Assembly: GCA_027313705.1 (NCBI GenBank)
Contig: DAHVDE010000002.1
Location: 1 to 64,000, forward strand
Direction of reading: 5' to 3'
Length of the DNA stretch: 64,000 nt
DNA from: Actinomycetota bacterium
Lineage (GTDB): Bacteria > Actinomycetota > Actinomycetes > Streptosporangiales > Streptosporangiaceae
Within the stretch, counting starts at the first letter, position 1, and each line of letters opens with the position of its first letter. Of this stretch, positions 21,858 to 31,613 are shown piece after piece. The notes beneath the pieces were generated by a model. The model was given only the letters and a program-made list of their open reading frames with translations. It was not told where the DNA came from and did not search any database. A program made the position numbers and the translations under genes.

Positions 21858-24317
21858 TCACGGCGATATGAGCCGGATCCGGCTGTCGTCGGCGACGAGG
21901 ATCGCCCCTGACCGCAGGACGGCGACCGCGTCGGGCAAGATTATTTCCGCGTCGAGCGCGGGTCCGCCGTCGCCGAGACCTGTGGTGCCCCCTCCGGCGA
22001 TGGCGTAGATATCGCCTGAGGTCATGTGCTGGCCGTAGAAGGTAGCGGTCCTTTCCGCTACGACCAGGACCTGACCGCCAGCGCGAATACCCCAGTCGGT
22101 GATGATCACATTGCCTGCGGCATCCAGGGCCAGGCCGGCAGGGGAGACGCTGGCCTTGGTGGCCGGGCCGCCGTAGCCTGAGGCACCAGGGTAACCGGTG
22201 CCCGCGATGGTATACAGGTGGCCAGCTTTCATCCGCCGGCCGTAGAACGTGCCGGAGACGGCCGCGACCACGTCGACCTCATAGCCATTGCAGAACAGGA
22301 TGTTTCCCGTGCGATCCGCGTGCACGCAGTAGGGAGCTAGCTGATATGAGGTCGCGAGGCCGCCGCCGACCCCGTTGGAGAGGCCGCCGCCCGCGATCGT
22401 GTAGATGTCGCGTGCTTTCATCCAGCGGCCGTAGTACCGGCCGGATGCTTCGGCCACCACCCGGATCGTGCTTCGGTTGTCAGCGAAGACGATGTTCCCG
22501 TGTGGTGCGGACGTGATCGCGTAAGGCATGATGGCGGCCCTGGTAGCGGGCCCGCCGTCGCCCCGGCGGCCGATCTTGCCGGTACCCGCGACCGCGTAGA
22601 CGTGCCCGGTCTTCATCGGCTGGCCGTAGAACCACCCGGTTCGCTCGGCGACCACGCTGATGCGGCCGTTCGCGCATCCGCAGGTGGGAATATGGGCGGT
22701 CAGCAGATTCCCGTACCTGTCGACCGCGACCAGGGAGGCGAGGAGCCTGACCTTGGCCGCCTGCCTGCCGTCGGCTGGTGCCTGGGTGCCGCCTCCGGCC
22801 ACGGAGTACACGCGCCCGGCCTTCATCGCCAGGCCGTAGAACCGGCCGGAGACCAGCGCAGCGGCCAGTATCCGGTTTCCATCCGCGATGATCGCGTTGC
22901 CGTGGCTGTCGCTCGCCATGTCAGCCGGCGTGAACTGCGCGCGGGCTGACAGCACGCCCCTGGCCGGCCACCTTGGCCCGTAACCTGCGATGGCGTAGAT
23001 GTCGCCAGCCTTCATCGCCCGTCCGTAGTAATGCCCGGACCTGACCGGCACGACCTCGGCGCCGCCGTTGGCGATGACGACATTGCCGGCGCTGTCGACC
23101 GTCACCGCGACCGGGTTATCAAGGCGGGCACTCTTAGCCGGCCCGCCATAGCCGCCCTTGCCGCCGCCCGCGATGGTGTAGGTGTGACCTGCGGTCATCG
23201 GCTGGCCGTAGAACCGTCCCGACCTGGCAGCGATGACCTTGACCTTGTAATGGCCGGTGTCGGCGACCACGATGTTGCCCGCGCTGTCGACGGCGACATC
23301 TGACGGGCTGCTGAACTGGCCGCTAGACGAGCCGCCGACCTGATAGATATACCCGGCCCGCATCTGCTGTCCGTAGAACTCGCCGGTGCTGGCCGCGACC
23401 ACCCGGACCTCGCCGAAATACGGGTCAGCCAGCACGATGTTCCCGTGGCGGTCGGTCGTGAGCACCGCCTGCGGCTCAGTGCCGGTGTACTCACCGGCCG
23501 GCTGGGGCTCGATTCCTAGCTGGGCGCTTGTCGCCGGGCCGCCGTTGCCGACGGGATTATCGCCTGGGCCGGTGCCGGCGATCGTGTAGATGTCGCCGGC
23601 GGTCATGGCCTGGCCGTAGAAGGTTCCTGTGGTGCCGGCGATGACCCGGATCCGGTCGTTGCCGGTATCGGCCACGAGCACGCTGGCTGCGGCGCCGACG
23701 GCCAGGCCGGCCGGGCCGTCGAGTTCTGCGCTTGTCGCCTGGCCGCCGTCACCTGAGAACCCGTTGGTTCCGTTGCCCGCGATCGTGTAGATGGCCCCGG
23801 CCTTCATGGCCTGGCCATAGTAGGTTCCCGTCCTGGCCGCCACCACCCTGACCATGTTGTTCCCGTAGCCAGGAGATCCATCGCCGAAGGTCTCCCCGTC
23901 TGAGACCAGCACGTTCCCCCGCCGGTCCACGGCAACCCCGCAGTCGTACCCGAGGCTAGCCTGTGTCGCAGGCGTGCCGGCCGGGGTCGGCGGCACTATC
24001 CCTGAGGCAGGCGAGACCAGTCCCGTAGTGCCTGCCACGGTGGTGAGCCAGCCGGTGCGCAGGCTGATCGCGCGCACCAAGCCGCCGCCATCGGCCAGGA
24101 ACAGGTGTCCGCTCGCGAACGTCAGGGCGCACGCGCCGATGCGCAAGGTCGCGGCCGGACCGGGACCGCCAGGCCCGCCGGCCACCGTCTGGATCTTCCA
24201 TCCAGGCACCGGGGTGGCCAACGCCGCGCCTGAAGCCACCGTGCCTGCGCACAGGGCCAGGCCAGTCGCGCCAGCCGCCAGCGCGGCCAGCCGCCGGGAC
24301 GCCAGTCTGCATGCCAT
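21858..24317 (-). CDS. Secreted NHL-repeat propeller protein with ten YG-M-AG-Y repeats
   Basis: An 819-residue exported protein. I start it at ATG 24317 (ACRLASRRLAALAAGATGLA; TGAGGA 7 bases upstream) because this exposes a signal peptide; an upstream in-frame start at 24401 adds 28 residues that do not fit one. The mature protein is built of NHL-type repeats, most containing GNxxxAD or GDGGxATxAxL and ending in the phrase [FY]YGxxMxxGxxYxxAG. I count ten copies of that phrase, spaced 50-75 residues (for example GTFYGQAMTAGDIYTIAG and SGRFYGQPMTAGHTYTIAG). That implies two stacked propellers or one long one. Such proteins usually bind ligands at the cell surface. There is no catalytic signature and no operon partner. 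Confidence 0.82.
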   Translation of the reverse strand: MACRLASRRLAALAAGATGLALCAGTVASGAALATPVPGWKIQTVAGGPGGPGPAATLRIGACALTFASGHLFLADGGGLVRAISLRTGWLTTVAGTTGLVSPASGIVPPTPAGTPATQASLGYDCGVAVDRRGNVLVSDGETFGDGSPGYGNNMVRVVAARTGTYYGQAMKAGAIYTIAGNGTNGFSGDGGQATSAELDGPAGLAVGAAASVLVADTGNDRIRVIAGTTGTFYGQAMTAGDIYTIAGTGPGDNPVGNGGPATSAQLGIEPQPAGEYTGTEPQAVLTTDRHGNIVLADPYFGEVRVVAASTGEFYGQQMRAGYIYQVGGSSSGQFSSPSDVAVDSAGNIVVADTGHYKVKVIAARSGRFYGQPMTAGHTYTIAGGGKGGYGGPAKSARLDNPVAVTVDSAGNVVIANGGAEVVPVRSGHYYGRAMKAGDIYAIAGYGPRWPARGVLSARAQFTPADMASDSHGNAIIADGNRILAAALVSGRFYGLAMKAGRVYSVAGGGTQAPADGRQAAKVRLLASLVAVDRYGNLLTAHIPTCGCANGRISVVAERTGWFYGQPMKTGHVYAVAGTGKIGRRGDGGPATRAAIMPYAITSAPHGNIVFADNRSTIRVVAEASGRYYGRWMKARDIYTIAGGGLSNGVGGGLATSYQLAPYCVHADRTGNILFCNGYEVDVVAAVSGTFYGRRMKAGHLYTIAGTGYPGASGYGGPATKASVSPAGLALDAAGNVIITDWGIRAGGQVLVVAERTATFYGQHMTSGDIYAIAGGGTTGLGDGGPALDAEIILPDAVAVLRSGAILVADDSRIRLISP

Positions 24318-24455
24318 TAGCTCGTCCTCACATACTCGGCAGAAGCTGAAGCCTTCCTGAGCCAGACGCGCGAGTGCGTTACCTGGTTGACCGCCGCGCA
24401 CGATCGGACCCGTTGACCCGCTGGCAAATGCTTACCATCCGGTTATTGTGGGCTG

Positions 24456-27400
24456 ATGGGTGAATTTCTGGACCAACTGTCGTGGCGTCTGGTCGGGCCG
24501 CACCGCGGCGGACGGGTTGTAGCAGTCGCGGGTCATCCCCTGGACCGCTCCACCTTCTACTTCGGCTCAGTTGGTGGCGGCATCTGGCGCACCACTGACG
24601 CCGGCCTCACCTGGCGAAATCTCTCCGACGGGTTCTTCCGCCGGCCGGCGGTCGGCGCGATCGCGCTGGCGCCCTCCGAGCCGAGCGTGATCTACGCGGG
24701 CATGGGAGAGAGCACGATCCGCAACAACGCGTCCTTCGGCGACGGCGTCTACCGCTCGGTGAACGGCGGGCTCACCTGGAGCCATCTCGGCCTTGCGGCG
24801 ACTCGCCATATCGCCAGCGTGCGGGTCGATCCGACCGACTCAGATACCGCCTACGTGGCCGCACTCGGCCACGCGCACGGCCCCAACCCGGAGCGAGGCG
24901 TCTACCGCACCCGTGACGGCGGTGCGAGCTGGGATCTGGTCCTGCATCGCGGCGAAGACGCGGGCGCGGCCGACCTGTGCCTTGACCCGCGCAACCCGAG
25001 GATCATCTACGCGACCATGTGGCAGGGGCGCAGGCTGCCCTGGCGCCTGGACAGCGGCGGGCCTGGCAGCGGCCTGTGGCGGTCCGTCGACGGCGGCGAT
25101 ACCTGGGAGGACCTCAGCGCGCGGCCCGGCATGCCCAAAGGGGTCATGGGCCGGGCCGGAGTGGCCGCCTGCGCCGCCCAGCCTGGCCGGGTCTGGTGCG
25201 TCATCGAAGCAGAGGACGGCGCGGTGTTCCGCTCCGATGACTACGGCGATCACTGGGAACGCCTTTCCGGGCAGGAGGACCTGCGCCGGCGTGCCTGGTA
25301 CTACAGTCGCGTCATCGCCGATCCGCTCGACGCGGAGACGGTGTGGGCGCTCAACGTCGACTGCTGGCGCTCCTCGGACGGCGGCAAGGTATTTTCCGTC
25401 TTCCCCGTTCAGCACGGTGACTGCCATGACCTGTGGATCGATCCTGCCGACCCCAAGCGCATGATCCTGGGGGACGACGGCGGCGCGAGCGTGACGCTGG
25501 ACGGCGGTGAAAGCTGGTCCTCGCTCTACAACCAGCCGACCGCCGAGCTTTACCACGTCACGACTGACACCCGCGAGCCTTACCGCATTTATGCCGCCCA
25601 GCAGGACAACACCACGATCGCCCTGCCCAGCCATTCCCGCTGGGGTGCGATCACCGCGCTCGACGCCACCCATGTGGGCGGCGGTGAGAGCGGCTACATC
25701 GCGGTCAGGCCGGATAACCCCGACATCGTGTTCGCAGGCAACTTCAAGGGGCAGATCACCCGCCACGATCAGAGCACAGGGGAGACCCGTCCGGTCCTGG
25801 TGTGGCCGGAGGAAACGGCGACGGCGGGCGAGGGGCGTTACCGGTTCAACTGGACCGCGCCGATCCTGCTTTCGCCGCACGACCCAGACATCCTCTACCA
25901 GGCGGGCAATCGCGTCTTCAAGTCGGCCGACGAGGGCGAGACCTGGGAACCTATCAGCCCAGACCTGACCTATGCCGACGCGGACAAGCTCGGCTCATCT
26001 GGCGGCCTCACTCCGGACAACAGCGGCGCCGAGTACTACTGCACCGTCTTCGCGCTGGCCGAGTCGCCGCTCGCGCCCGGCCAGCTCTGGGCCGGAACAG
26101 ACGACGGCCGGATCCACCTGACTCGCGACGGCGGCCGGTCGTGGACCGAGATCACCCCGGCTGACCTGCCCCGCTGGGCGACGGTGCGGATGATCGACGC
26201 CTCGCCTCACGAGGCGGGCACCGCCTATGTGGCCGCCGAGGCACACAAGCTCGACGACTTCCGCCCGTACCTGTGGCGGACGCGGGACTTCGGCGCGAAC
26301 TGGGAGCGGCTGGACGCCGGCCTGGAACCCGACGAGTACTGCCACGTCCTGCGCGAGGACCAGGCCAGGCGCGGCCTGCTGCTGTGCGGCACCGAGCTTG
26401 GCCTGCTGGTTTCCTTCGATGACGGCGCGAGCTGGCAGCGCTGCCAAGGAGAGCTGCCGCGGGTTCCCGTGCACGACTTCGTCTTCAAGGGCGACGACCT
26501 GGTGGTGGCCACCCACGGACGCTCGATCTGGGTGCTCGAGGACCTGCCCGCTTTGCGCCAGCACCGGCCCGAGCATGACGTGGCGCCGCTGCACCTGTAC
26601 CAGCCGCGCCGGCAGGTCCGCTGGATCACCGACCGGGGGTTCCCGGCGAAAGGCGAGGCCCGCCGTTCTTATTCCCTGCTCGGACCAGTAGTGGTTGCCT
26701 ACGACAAGCGCCAGCTTCCCGGCCGTACCGAGACCGTGAACGTGCCGGTAGGGGCCGGCCACAACCCCGCGGACGGGGTCGCTGTGCTGTACCGGCTCAC
26801 CGATCCTGGTGCCGCCGAGCTGCGGCTCACTTTCCTTGACGCCGCGGGCCGGGAGATCAGGACGCTGACCGCGCGGCCAGATGACGAGGAGCGCAAGCCA
26901 GGCGAGCGTAAGCCCAAGGACCAGGTGCCGCCCAGGCGTGAAGGCCTGAACCGCTTCGTCTGGGATGGCAGGCACGGGCGCGGCACGCAGATCGAGATCG
27001 ATCCGCCGGACGACGAGGACGACGTCGCCAACCTGGGCCCAGCGGTGGCATCTGGCCGGTACACCGTGCGGGTGGAACTTGACGGACAGGCAGCCGAGGC
27101 CCAGTTCGAGATTGCTTCCGATCCGCGCAGCCATCATGCACCCGAGCAGTTCGCCGCACAGTACGAGCTGAGCCTGCGGCTCTGGGGCATGCTGTCCGAG
27201 TTGTACGACGGCGTGAACCGGGCGCGGCGGGCCAGATCCCGGCTGGGAGAAAGCGAGCCTGATCGCCAGCTCAGGCAGGAGCTTGCGGCGCTGGAAGCCG
27301 AGCTGGTCGCGGACGAAGGCGGCAAGCGCTCCATCCACGTCAGGCAGGCGGCCTTGGACACCCGCGTGGTGCGCTTGCGCCAGGTGGTCGCGGCGGCGCC

Positions 27401-27512
27401 GCCGAACGCTGCCGCGACCGAGGTGACCGGTCAGGTTCAGGCCCAGCTCAACCAGGTGCTTGCGCGGCTCGCCGACCTGGTCGAGCGGGCAAACCAGGCT
27501 CGTCCGCAGTAG
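24456..27512 (+). CDS. Large BNR/VPS10-type beta-propeller protein
   Basis: A 1018-residue protein with no signal peptide. Residues about 5-720 form BNR/sortilin-type repeats, each with an Asp-box like S-x-D-x-G-x-x-W: WRTTDAGLTWRNLSDG, YRSVNGGLTWSHLG, YRTRDGGASWDLVL, WRSVDGGDTWEDLS, FRSDDYGDHWERLS, FKSADEGETWEPISPD, LTRDGGRSWTEI and WRTRDFGANWERLD. Residues about 720-900 contain a beta domain with a charged linker, and the last 100 residues are helical (RRARSRLGESEPDRQLRQEL and VRLRQVVAAAPPNAAATEVT). The same layout occurs in the widespread 'WD40/YVTN/BNR-like repeat' proteins, sometimes called glycosyl hydrolases, for which activity is not proven. It is followed after 32 bases by a small membrane protein. 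Confidence 0.85.
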   Translation: MGEFLDQLSWRLVGPHRGGRVVAVAGHPLDRSTFYFGSVGGGIWRTTDAGLTWRNLSDGFFRRPAVGAIALAPSEPSVIYAGMGESTIRNNASFGDGVYRSVNGGLTWSHLGLAATRHIASVRVDPTDSDTAYVAALGHAHGPNPERGVYRTRDGGASWDLVLHRGEDAGAADLCLDPRNPRIIYATMWQGRRLPWRLDSGGPGSGLWRSVDGGDTWEDLSARPGMPKGVMGRAGVAACAAQPGRVWCVIEAEDGAVFRSDDYGDHWERLSGQEDLRRRAWYYSRVIADPLDAETVWALNVDCWRSSDGGKVFSVFPVQHGDCHDLWIDPADPKRMILGDDGGASVTLDGGESWSSLYNQPTAELYHVTTDTREPYRIYAAQQDNTTIALPSHSRWGAITALDATHVGGGESGYIAVRPDNPDIVFAGNFKGQITRHDQSTGETRPVLVWPEETATAGEGRYRFNWTAPILLSPHDPDILYQAGNRVFKSADEGETWEPISPDLTYADADKLGSSGGLTPDNSGAEYYCTVFALAESPLAPGQLWAGTDDGRIHLTRDGGRSWTEITPADLPRWATVRMIDASPHEAGTAYVAAEAHKLDDFRPYLWRTRDFGANWERLDAGLEPDEYCHVLREDQARRGLLLCGTELGLLVSFDDGASWQRCQGELPRVPVHDFVFKGDDLVVATHGRSIWVLEDLPALRQHRPEHDVAPLHLYQPRRQVRWITDRGFPAKGEARRSYSLLGPVVVAYDKRQLPGRTETVNVPVGAGHNPADGVAVLYRLTDPGAAELRLTFLDAAGREIRTLTARPDDEERKPGERKPKDQVPPRREGLNRFVWDGRHGRGTQIEIDPPDDEDDVANLGPAVASGRYTVRVELDGQAAEAQFEIASDPRSHHAPEQFAAQYELSLRLWGMLSELYDGVNRARRARSRLGESEPDRQLRQELAALEAELVADEGGKRSIHVRQAALDTRVVRLRQVVAAAPPNAAATEVTGQVQAQLNQVLARLADLVERANQARPQ

Positions 27513-27544
27513 CGCACCCAGGCAATCAGGAAGAGGTGGCTGTG

Positions 27545-27781
27545 ATGCTCAAGGCACGGATCGAAAGTGTCCTGGCGGTCCTGCTCGGACTGGCCACGAT
27601 CGGGACCGCGCTCTGGCCGAACTGGATCGAGTATTTCCTAGGTTTCGACCCTGACGGCGGCAACGGCACGGTCGAATGGCTCCTGGTGGCCGCCCTGGCC
27701 GGCGCCACCCTCGCGGTAGCCGCGCTAGCCCGCCGCGACCTGCGCCTCGTGCGGCGCGGTACGTTCATCGGCGCGCCCTAG
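27545..27781 (+). CDS. Small two-helix membrane protein
   Basis: A 78-residue protein from ATG 27545 (GAAGAGG about 8 bases upstream; an alternative GTG at 27536 or 27542 adds two or three residues). Two hydrophobic helices, ESVLAVLLGLATIGTALWP and EWLLVAALAGATLAVAALA, flank the loop YFLGFDPDGGNGTVE. The end is basic (RRDLRLVRRGTF). I know the layout from small actinobacterial membrane proteins of unknown function. It is read from the same strand, 32 bases after the BNR protein, and may share its transcript. Function unknown. Confidence 0.6.
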   Translation: MLKARIESVLAVLLGLATIGTALWPNWIEYFLGFDPDGGNGTVEWLLVAALAGATLAVAALARRDLRLVRRGTFIGAP

Positions 27782-27817
27782 CCATGCTGATCGGCCAGAT
27801 GCGGAGTTGGCCGATCA

Positions 27818-27960
27818 GGCGCCCATCGCATGAGTTGCCAGCACTTCCGCGACCAGGGCCTGTTTGTCGGCTCCGGCGCCGTCGAATCGGCCTGCAAGCG
27901 CCAGTGTCATGTGAACGAAGTTTGGTTACCTGGCTTGCAGTGCGGGATAGGTCGTCGGGG
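27818..27960 (+). pseudogene. ISKra4-like transposase remnant
   Basis: A plus-strand frame reads RMSCQHFRDQGLFVGSGAVE, then SACKRQ, which matches the GSGxVEAxCK motif near the C-terminus of ISKra4-family transposases. Downstream of ACK the sequence no longer matches the expected RLKxxGMxW segment and runs to a stop near 28018 with altered phase. No terminal inverted repeats were seen. It is the last trace of an insertion sequence. Confidence 0.5.
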
Positions 27961-27999
27961 GATTCACTGTTCAGACTTGGCGTGCCATCGCGTTGACTG

Positions 28000-28443
28000 T
28001 CCTATGGCAGGATCGTAACTGCTGGCCACGAGCACCATCAAGCTGTCAGGAAGGCCGTCGGCGTTCGCAGTTGCGGGCTGAGTGGTCATGCGGCCTTCGA
28101 GACCTTTTCGGTGCTGACCAGGTTGCCGCCGCCCGACCGGCGTACCCCCAAGGCCGTGATGCAGTTGTTCGCCGGCAATTTCCCCGGTTCGCGGTTCTTG
28201 TCCGCTCAGGGTGCGCAGCGACTCCATGCCAGGCTGGCGGAACTCGGGATCGCGGGAGGCGCCGTCTATGAGGCGCTTGCCGCCGCCTGGGGGACTACCA
28301 GCGCCAACGGCATGGTCACGTTCATCGTCAAGAAGGGCACGCACGCGGTAACGGCGAAGAAGGCCAGATGCGCCCCGGCGCGTGGCCGGGGAGCTGGCGG
28401 CGTGCGCCGCAGGTCAGACCACTTTTCCGTGCCAGCGGCCTGA
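28000..28443 (+). pseudogene. VapC-like PIN-domain toxin remnant
   Basis: The plus-strand frame open from after a stop near 27996 to 28443 contains a recognisable PIN-domain middle and end: EHHQAVRKAVGVRSCGLSGH, AAFETFSVLTRLPPPDRRTP and GIAGGAVYEALAAA. This is the pattern of actinobacterial VapC toxins (HAxxETxSVLTRLPxP, AGGxVYDxLVAA). The N-terminal LDSSALVA acid motif is missing, and after EALAAA the expected TRD segment is replaced by sequence unrelated to VapC, overlapping the next gene antisense. No VapB is visible beside it. It is dead or at most a fragment. Confidence 0.6.
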
Positions 28444-28845
28444 GTAGTAGCTGATCGTCCAGGAGCGGGAAAAACCGTGCGGCTTGCGGTGCGGGAAGCG
28501 GTAGCTCAGCCGGGCGTAGTGGCCAGCGCGTACCCGCCAGGCGGAAAGGTCGACGTCGTAGAGCCTGACCTTGCCGTGCTGGCAGTCGGGCACGCAGGTG
28601 TTGGTGTAGAACTTGCCCGAGCCCCGCGCCGACGCCGACCAGCGCGACCAGTGCAGCTTGGTGACCGTCCAGGCACCGTCGTTGCAGATCGGGTTGTAAT
28701 AACCGGGCTTGACCGGCCCGGACTCGTTGCAGCCGATCAGGTGCGCGGCATGGCGCGTCGGCGCGGCACTGGCTGGCTGCATGCTTGCCGTCATGGTCAG
28801 CGCAATCATGCCGGCCGCCAAGATCACTTGCCTTATCACGGGCAC
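28414..28845 (-). CDS. Small secreted Cys-containing protein
   Basis: A 143-residue exported protein with signal peptide MPVIRQVILAAGMIALTMTA (cleavage after ASA, near residue 27). The mature part is basic and aromatic and has four cysteines: IGCNESGPVKPGYYNPICND, then TNTCVPDCQHGKVRLYDVDL. The spacing allows two disulfides. The motif SARGSGKFYTNTCVPDCQHG is familiar from conserved secreted actinobacterial proteins of unknown function. Its start overlaps the end of the LAL regulator gene by 10 bases on the same strand, so it may be the regulator's downstream partner or target. No catalytic motif. Confidence 0.75.
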   Translation of the reverse strand: MPVIRQVILAAGMIALTMTASMQPASAAPTRHAAHLIGCNESGPVKPGYYNPICNDGAWTVTKLHWSRWSASARGSGKFYTNTCVPDCQHGKVRLYDVDLSAWRVRAGHYARLSYRFPHRKPHGFSRSWTISYYSGRWHGKVV

Positions 28846-31613
28846 CCGCCCTTTCTGTCGTTGCTGAGCTGCTCACGTGCTGCCATGGCATTGACAAGCT
28901 GGGTACGGGAACGGACGCCCAGCTTGACGTAGGCACGGCTCAGATTAGCCTCCACCGTTTTCAGGCTGATGAACGCCTGGCTGGCGATCTCGCGGTTGGT
29001 GAGCCCGGCCGCGGCTAGCCGCGCGACCTGTTCCTGGGTACTGGTCAGGTCCGCTGGCTCGCGCCTGACAGGGATCCGTTTCAGCTCGCTGCGGGTGATG
29101 CCGGCCCACGCGGGCGCCCCCAGGTCATCGAACAGCGTCAGCGCCTCCTCCAGCACGATGCGGCCGCGCCTGCGCTCGTTGGCCCGGCGGAGCACCTGGC
29201 CGTAGACGAGCAGCGTCCTGGCACGCTCGAACGGCATTTCCAGGTCCTCGTGGTGCTTGAGCGCCTCCCGAAGCGCGGACTCTGCGCCGCGGAAATCTCC
29301 AGCGGCGGCAAGCAGCAGACCGCGGCATCTGGCGCCAGTCGCCAGGGTCCATGGCCTTCTCAATACGCGGGCACGCTCGGCCAGGCGGCCGGCCTGTGCT
29401 TGCGCCGCGCTGAGGTCGCCGAGCCCGGCAAGTGCCTCGACGAGATCGGGGTGAAACCGGTAGCTGGCAGGCTCGCGCTGGCCAAGCTGGTCGATCAGGC
29501 GGTCGGCGGCGGTCAGTTCGGTTGCCGCCGCGCCGAAGTCCCGCCTGGACAAAGCCACGAACCCGAGCAACTGCCTGGCTTCCGCCTCCCTGGCCGCATC
29601 ACCGGTAGCGACCGCGATGGCGACGGCCTCTACCGCTGCTGCCCGTGCCGCGTCGAGCCGGCCGGAATGGGCGTCGACCTGGCCGCGGGCGAGCAGGGCG
29701 CAGAACAAGTAATAGTTGTCACCGGTCTGCTCGACCATCTCGGCCAGGGCCGCGGCCCAATGGCTTGCCTGCCGCCAGTTGCCGCGCCACAGCTCAAGCA
29801 AGGCAAGGAAATAGGTCAGTGACTGTTCCAGTGCCTGCTGGCCGACCTGCCGCGACCATTCCAGGTGGTCAAGATGTACGGTCACGGCCTCGCTGAGCCG
29901 ATCATTCAGCAGTGGCCAGATGACAGGAACCGGGCTGCGGTCCGTCAGGCCAGCCTCGACGGCGCGGCGCTCGATCGCCTTTCCCCGCTCGATCGCGTCG
30001 TCGTCGGCGCCTGCGCCGCCGATCAGCGCAAGATAGGCGCGGTGCATCACCAGGCTTGAGTAAAGGCCAGGTTCTGTTGCCTCCTCCAGCAGCCGCAGCG
30101 CGGCGTCGCAGTGCCCTTGGCCGTGTGCCGGGTCTGCTTGCGCCATCCAGATGGCGGCGTAATGCAGGCGCGCCGCGAGTACCCGGTTCTTTGTCTCGCT
30201 CAGGGCAATCAGCAGCATCGGGTAGAACTCAGCCGCGCGCCCTTCCTCACGGCCGCAGCTAGCGATGTGCAACCGCAGTTCGGCGCGCAGCTCCGGATCT
30301 TGGCACTTGAGCAGAGCCGTTTCCAGCCGCTGCCTGGCTTCCGCCGGGTCACCGCCGCCGTGCACGCAGCATTCGTCGAACCGGATCGCGCGCCGCACCG
30401 CGCGGGCGCTCGAGCTGTCCTGCGACAGTTCGAGCGCCTGCCTGAACAGCTCGGAGGCGGTGCTCAGTGCGCCACGGCTTGCCGCGTGCTCGGCGGCGGC
30501 TTCGAGCATCGCGGCGACGCTCTCGTCTGGACCGGTGGCCGCGGCGGCCAGGTGCCTGGCGCGTTCCTGCGGGTCAGTGACCAGCGTGGCCAGCCTGCGG
30601 TGCACCGCCTGCTTGCGGGCGGTGGACGCGGAGTCTCGCACCGCCGAGGCGAGCAGCGGGTGAGTGAAGCGCAGCCGCCCGCCGTGCTCGGCTCGCACGA
30701 TCCCGGCCTCTTCCGCTGGGCCGATCGCTTCGGCGCCGACGAGATCGAGCGTTGGCTGCCAAAGGCACGCCGCGGTGAGCAGCGCGTCGCGCGTGCGCTC
30801 CGTCAGCCGTCCCATCCGGGATCTGACCAGTGACTGCAATTCTGCGGGCACCGGCAGCGGCTCACCCGGCGGTGGCACCCCTACCCGTTCCAGCTCCCTG
30901 GCGACCTCAAGCGCGTAGAACGGGTTTCCCGCGCATGACCTCGCTATCCGAACCAGCGTCGGCCGGGGGAGTGAGTGCTTGAGCTGCCGTTTCAAGACGC
31001 CGTGCAGCGCGGCGGCGCTGAGCGGCCCGATAGCCAGCTCGCGGCGCCGCTCGGCAGGGATGCAGGTGTCGAACGTCGGCGGGCGGTCACCGTCGGTCCG
31101 CACCGACACCAGGACTCCCGCGGCGAGACGCTCGGCGCGGCGCAGCGCGTAGGGCAGGCATCCTGCGGTCGCGTCGTCCAGCCACTGGGCGTCGTCGACG
31201 GCGACCAGCAGCGGGCGATTCTCGGCAAGCCGCGAAAGCAGCGAGAGCAACGCCGCGGGAACCGCCCGGCCGGGCGGCGGCCGCGAACCAGCCTGAGCCC
31301 GCAGCAGTGCCACGTCTACCGCCCGGCGCTGCACGGGCACCAGCGCATCGAATGCGTCCTGGCCGACCGGGCCGAGCAAGTCCGCCAGGCCAGAGAACGA
31401 CATGGACCGTTCCGACTGCGCCGGGCGAGCGCTCAGCACCAGATAGCCGCGAGCTGCAGCACGGTCAACCCCCGCGCGCCAGAGCGTCGTCTTGCCGATG
31501 CCCGCCTGGCCGGTCAGCGCGAGCACGGCGAGGCCGGCTGGCACCGCGTCGAGGAAACCATCCACCTCGGCAAGTTCCCGGTCGCGGCCGACCGGCTGAT
31601 CCGCGGACTGCAC
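28836..31613 (-). CDS. LuxR-family ATP-dependent transcriptional regulator (LAL type)
   Basis: A 925-residue regulator of the large ATP-binding LuxR (LAL, MalT-like) class. An AAA ATPase fills about residues 8-290: Walker A LTGQAGIGKTTLW with Lys41, and Walker B RPLLVAVDDAQWLD. A long helical TPR-like region follows (about 330-840). The C-terminal 60 residues are a LuxR helix-turn-helix: VARLAAAGLTNREIASQAFI, then SLKTVEANLSRAY and VKLGVRSRTQL. The start is GTG 31613. Such proteins bind an inducer in the repeat domain, hydrolyse ATP and activate neighbouring promoters. The intergenic space to the divergent secreted-protein gene (31614-31762) is the likeliest target, and the overlapping small secreted gene the likeliest cotranscript. 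Confidence 0.92.
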   Translation of the reverse strand: MQSADQPVGRDRELAEVDGFLDAVPAGLAVLALTGQAGIGKTTLWRAGVDRAAARGYLVLSARPAQSERSMSFSGLADLLGPVGQDAFDALVPVQRRAVDVALLRAQAGSRPPPGRAVPAALLSLLSRLAENRPLLVAVDDAQWLDDATAGCLPYALRRAERLAAGVLVSVRTDGDRPPTFDTCIPAERRRELAIGPLSAAALHGVLKRQLKHSLPRPTLVRIARSCAGNPFYALEVARELERVGVPPPGEPLPVPAELQSLVRSRMGRLTERTRDALLTAACLWQPTLDLVGAEAIGPAEEAGIVRAEHGGRLRFTHPLLASAVRDSASTARKQAVHRRLATLVTDPQERARHLAAAATGPDESVAAMLEAAAEHAASRGALSTASELFRQALELSQDSSSARAVRRAIRFDECCVHGGGDPAEARQRLETALLKCQDPELRAELRLHIASCGREEGRAAEFYPMLLIALSETKNRVLAARLHYAAIWMAQADPAHGQGHCDAALRLLEEATEPGLYSSLVMHRAYLALIGGAGADDDAIERGKAIERRAVEAGLTDRSPVPVIWPLLNDRLSEAVTVHLDHLEWSRQVGQQALEQSLTYFLALLELWRGNWRQASHWAAALAEMVEQTGDNYYLFCALLARGQVDAHSGRLDAARAAAVEAVAIAVATGDAAREAEARQLLGFVALSRRDFGAAATELTAADRLIDQLGQREPASYRFHPDLVEALAGLGDLSAAQAQAGRLAERARVLRRPWTLATGARCRGLLLAAAGDFRGAESALREALKHHEDLEMPFERARTLLVYGQVLRRANERRRGRIVLEEALTLFDDLGAPAWAGITRSELKRIPVRREPADLTSTQEQVARLAAAGLTNREIASQAFISLKTVEANLSRAYVKLGVRSRTQLVNAMAAREQLSNDRKGGCP

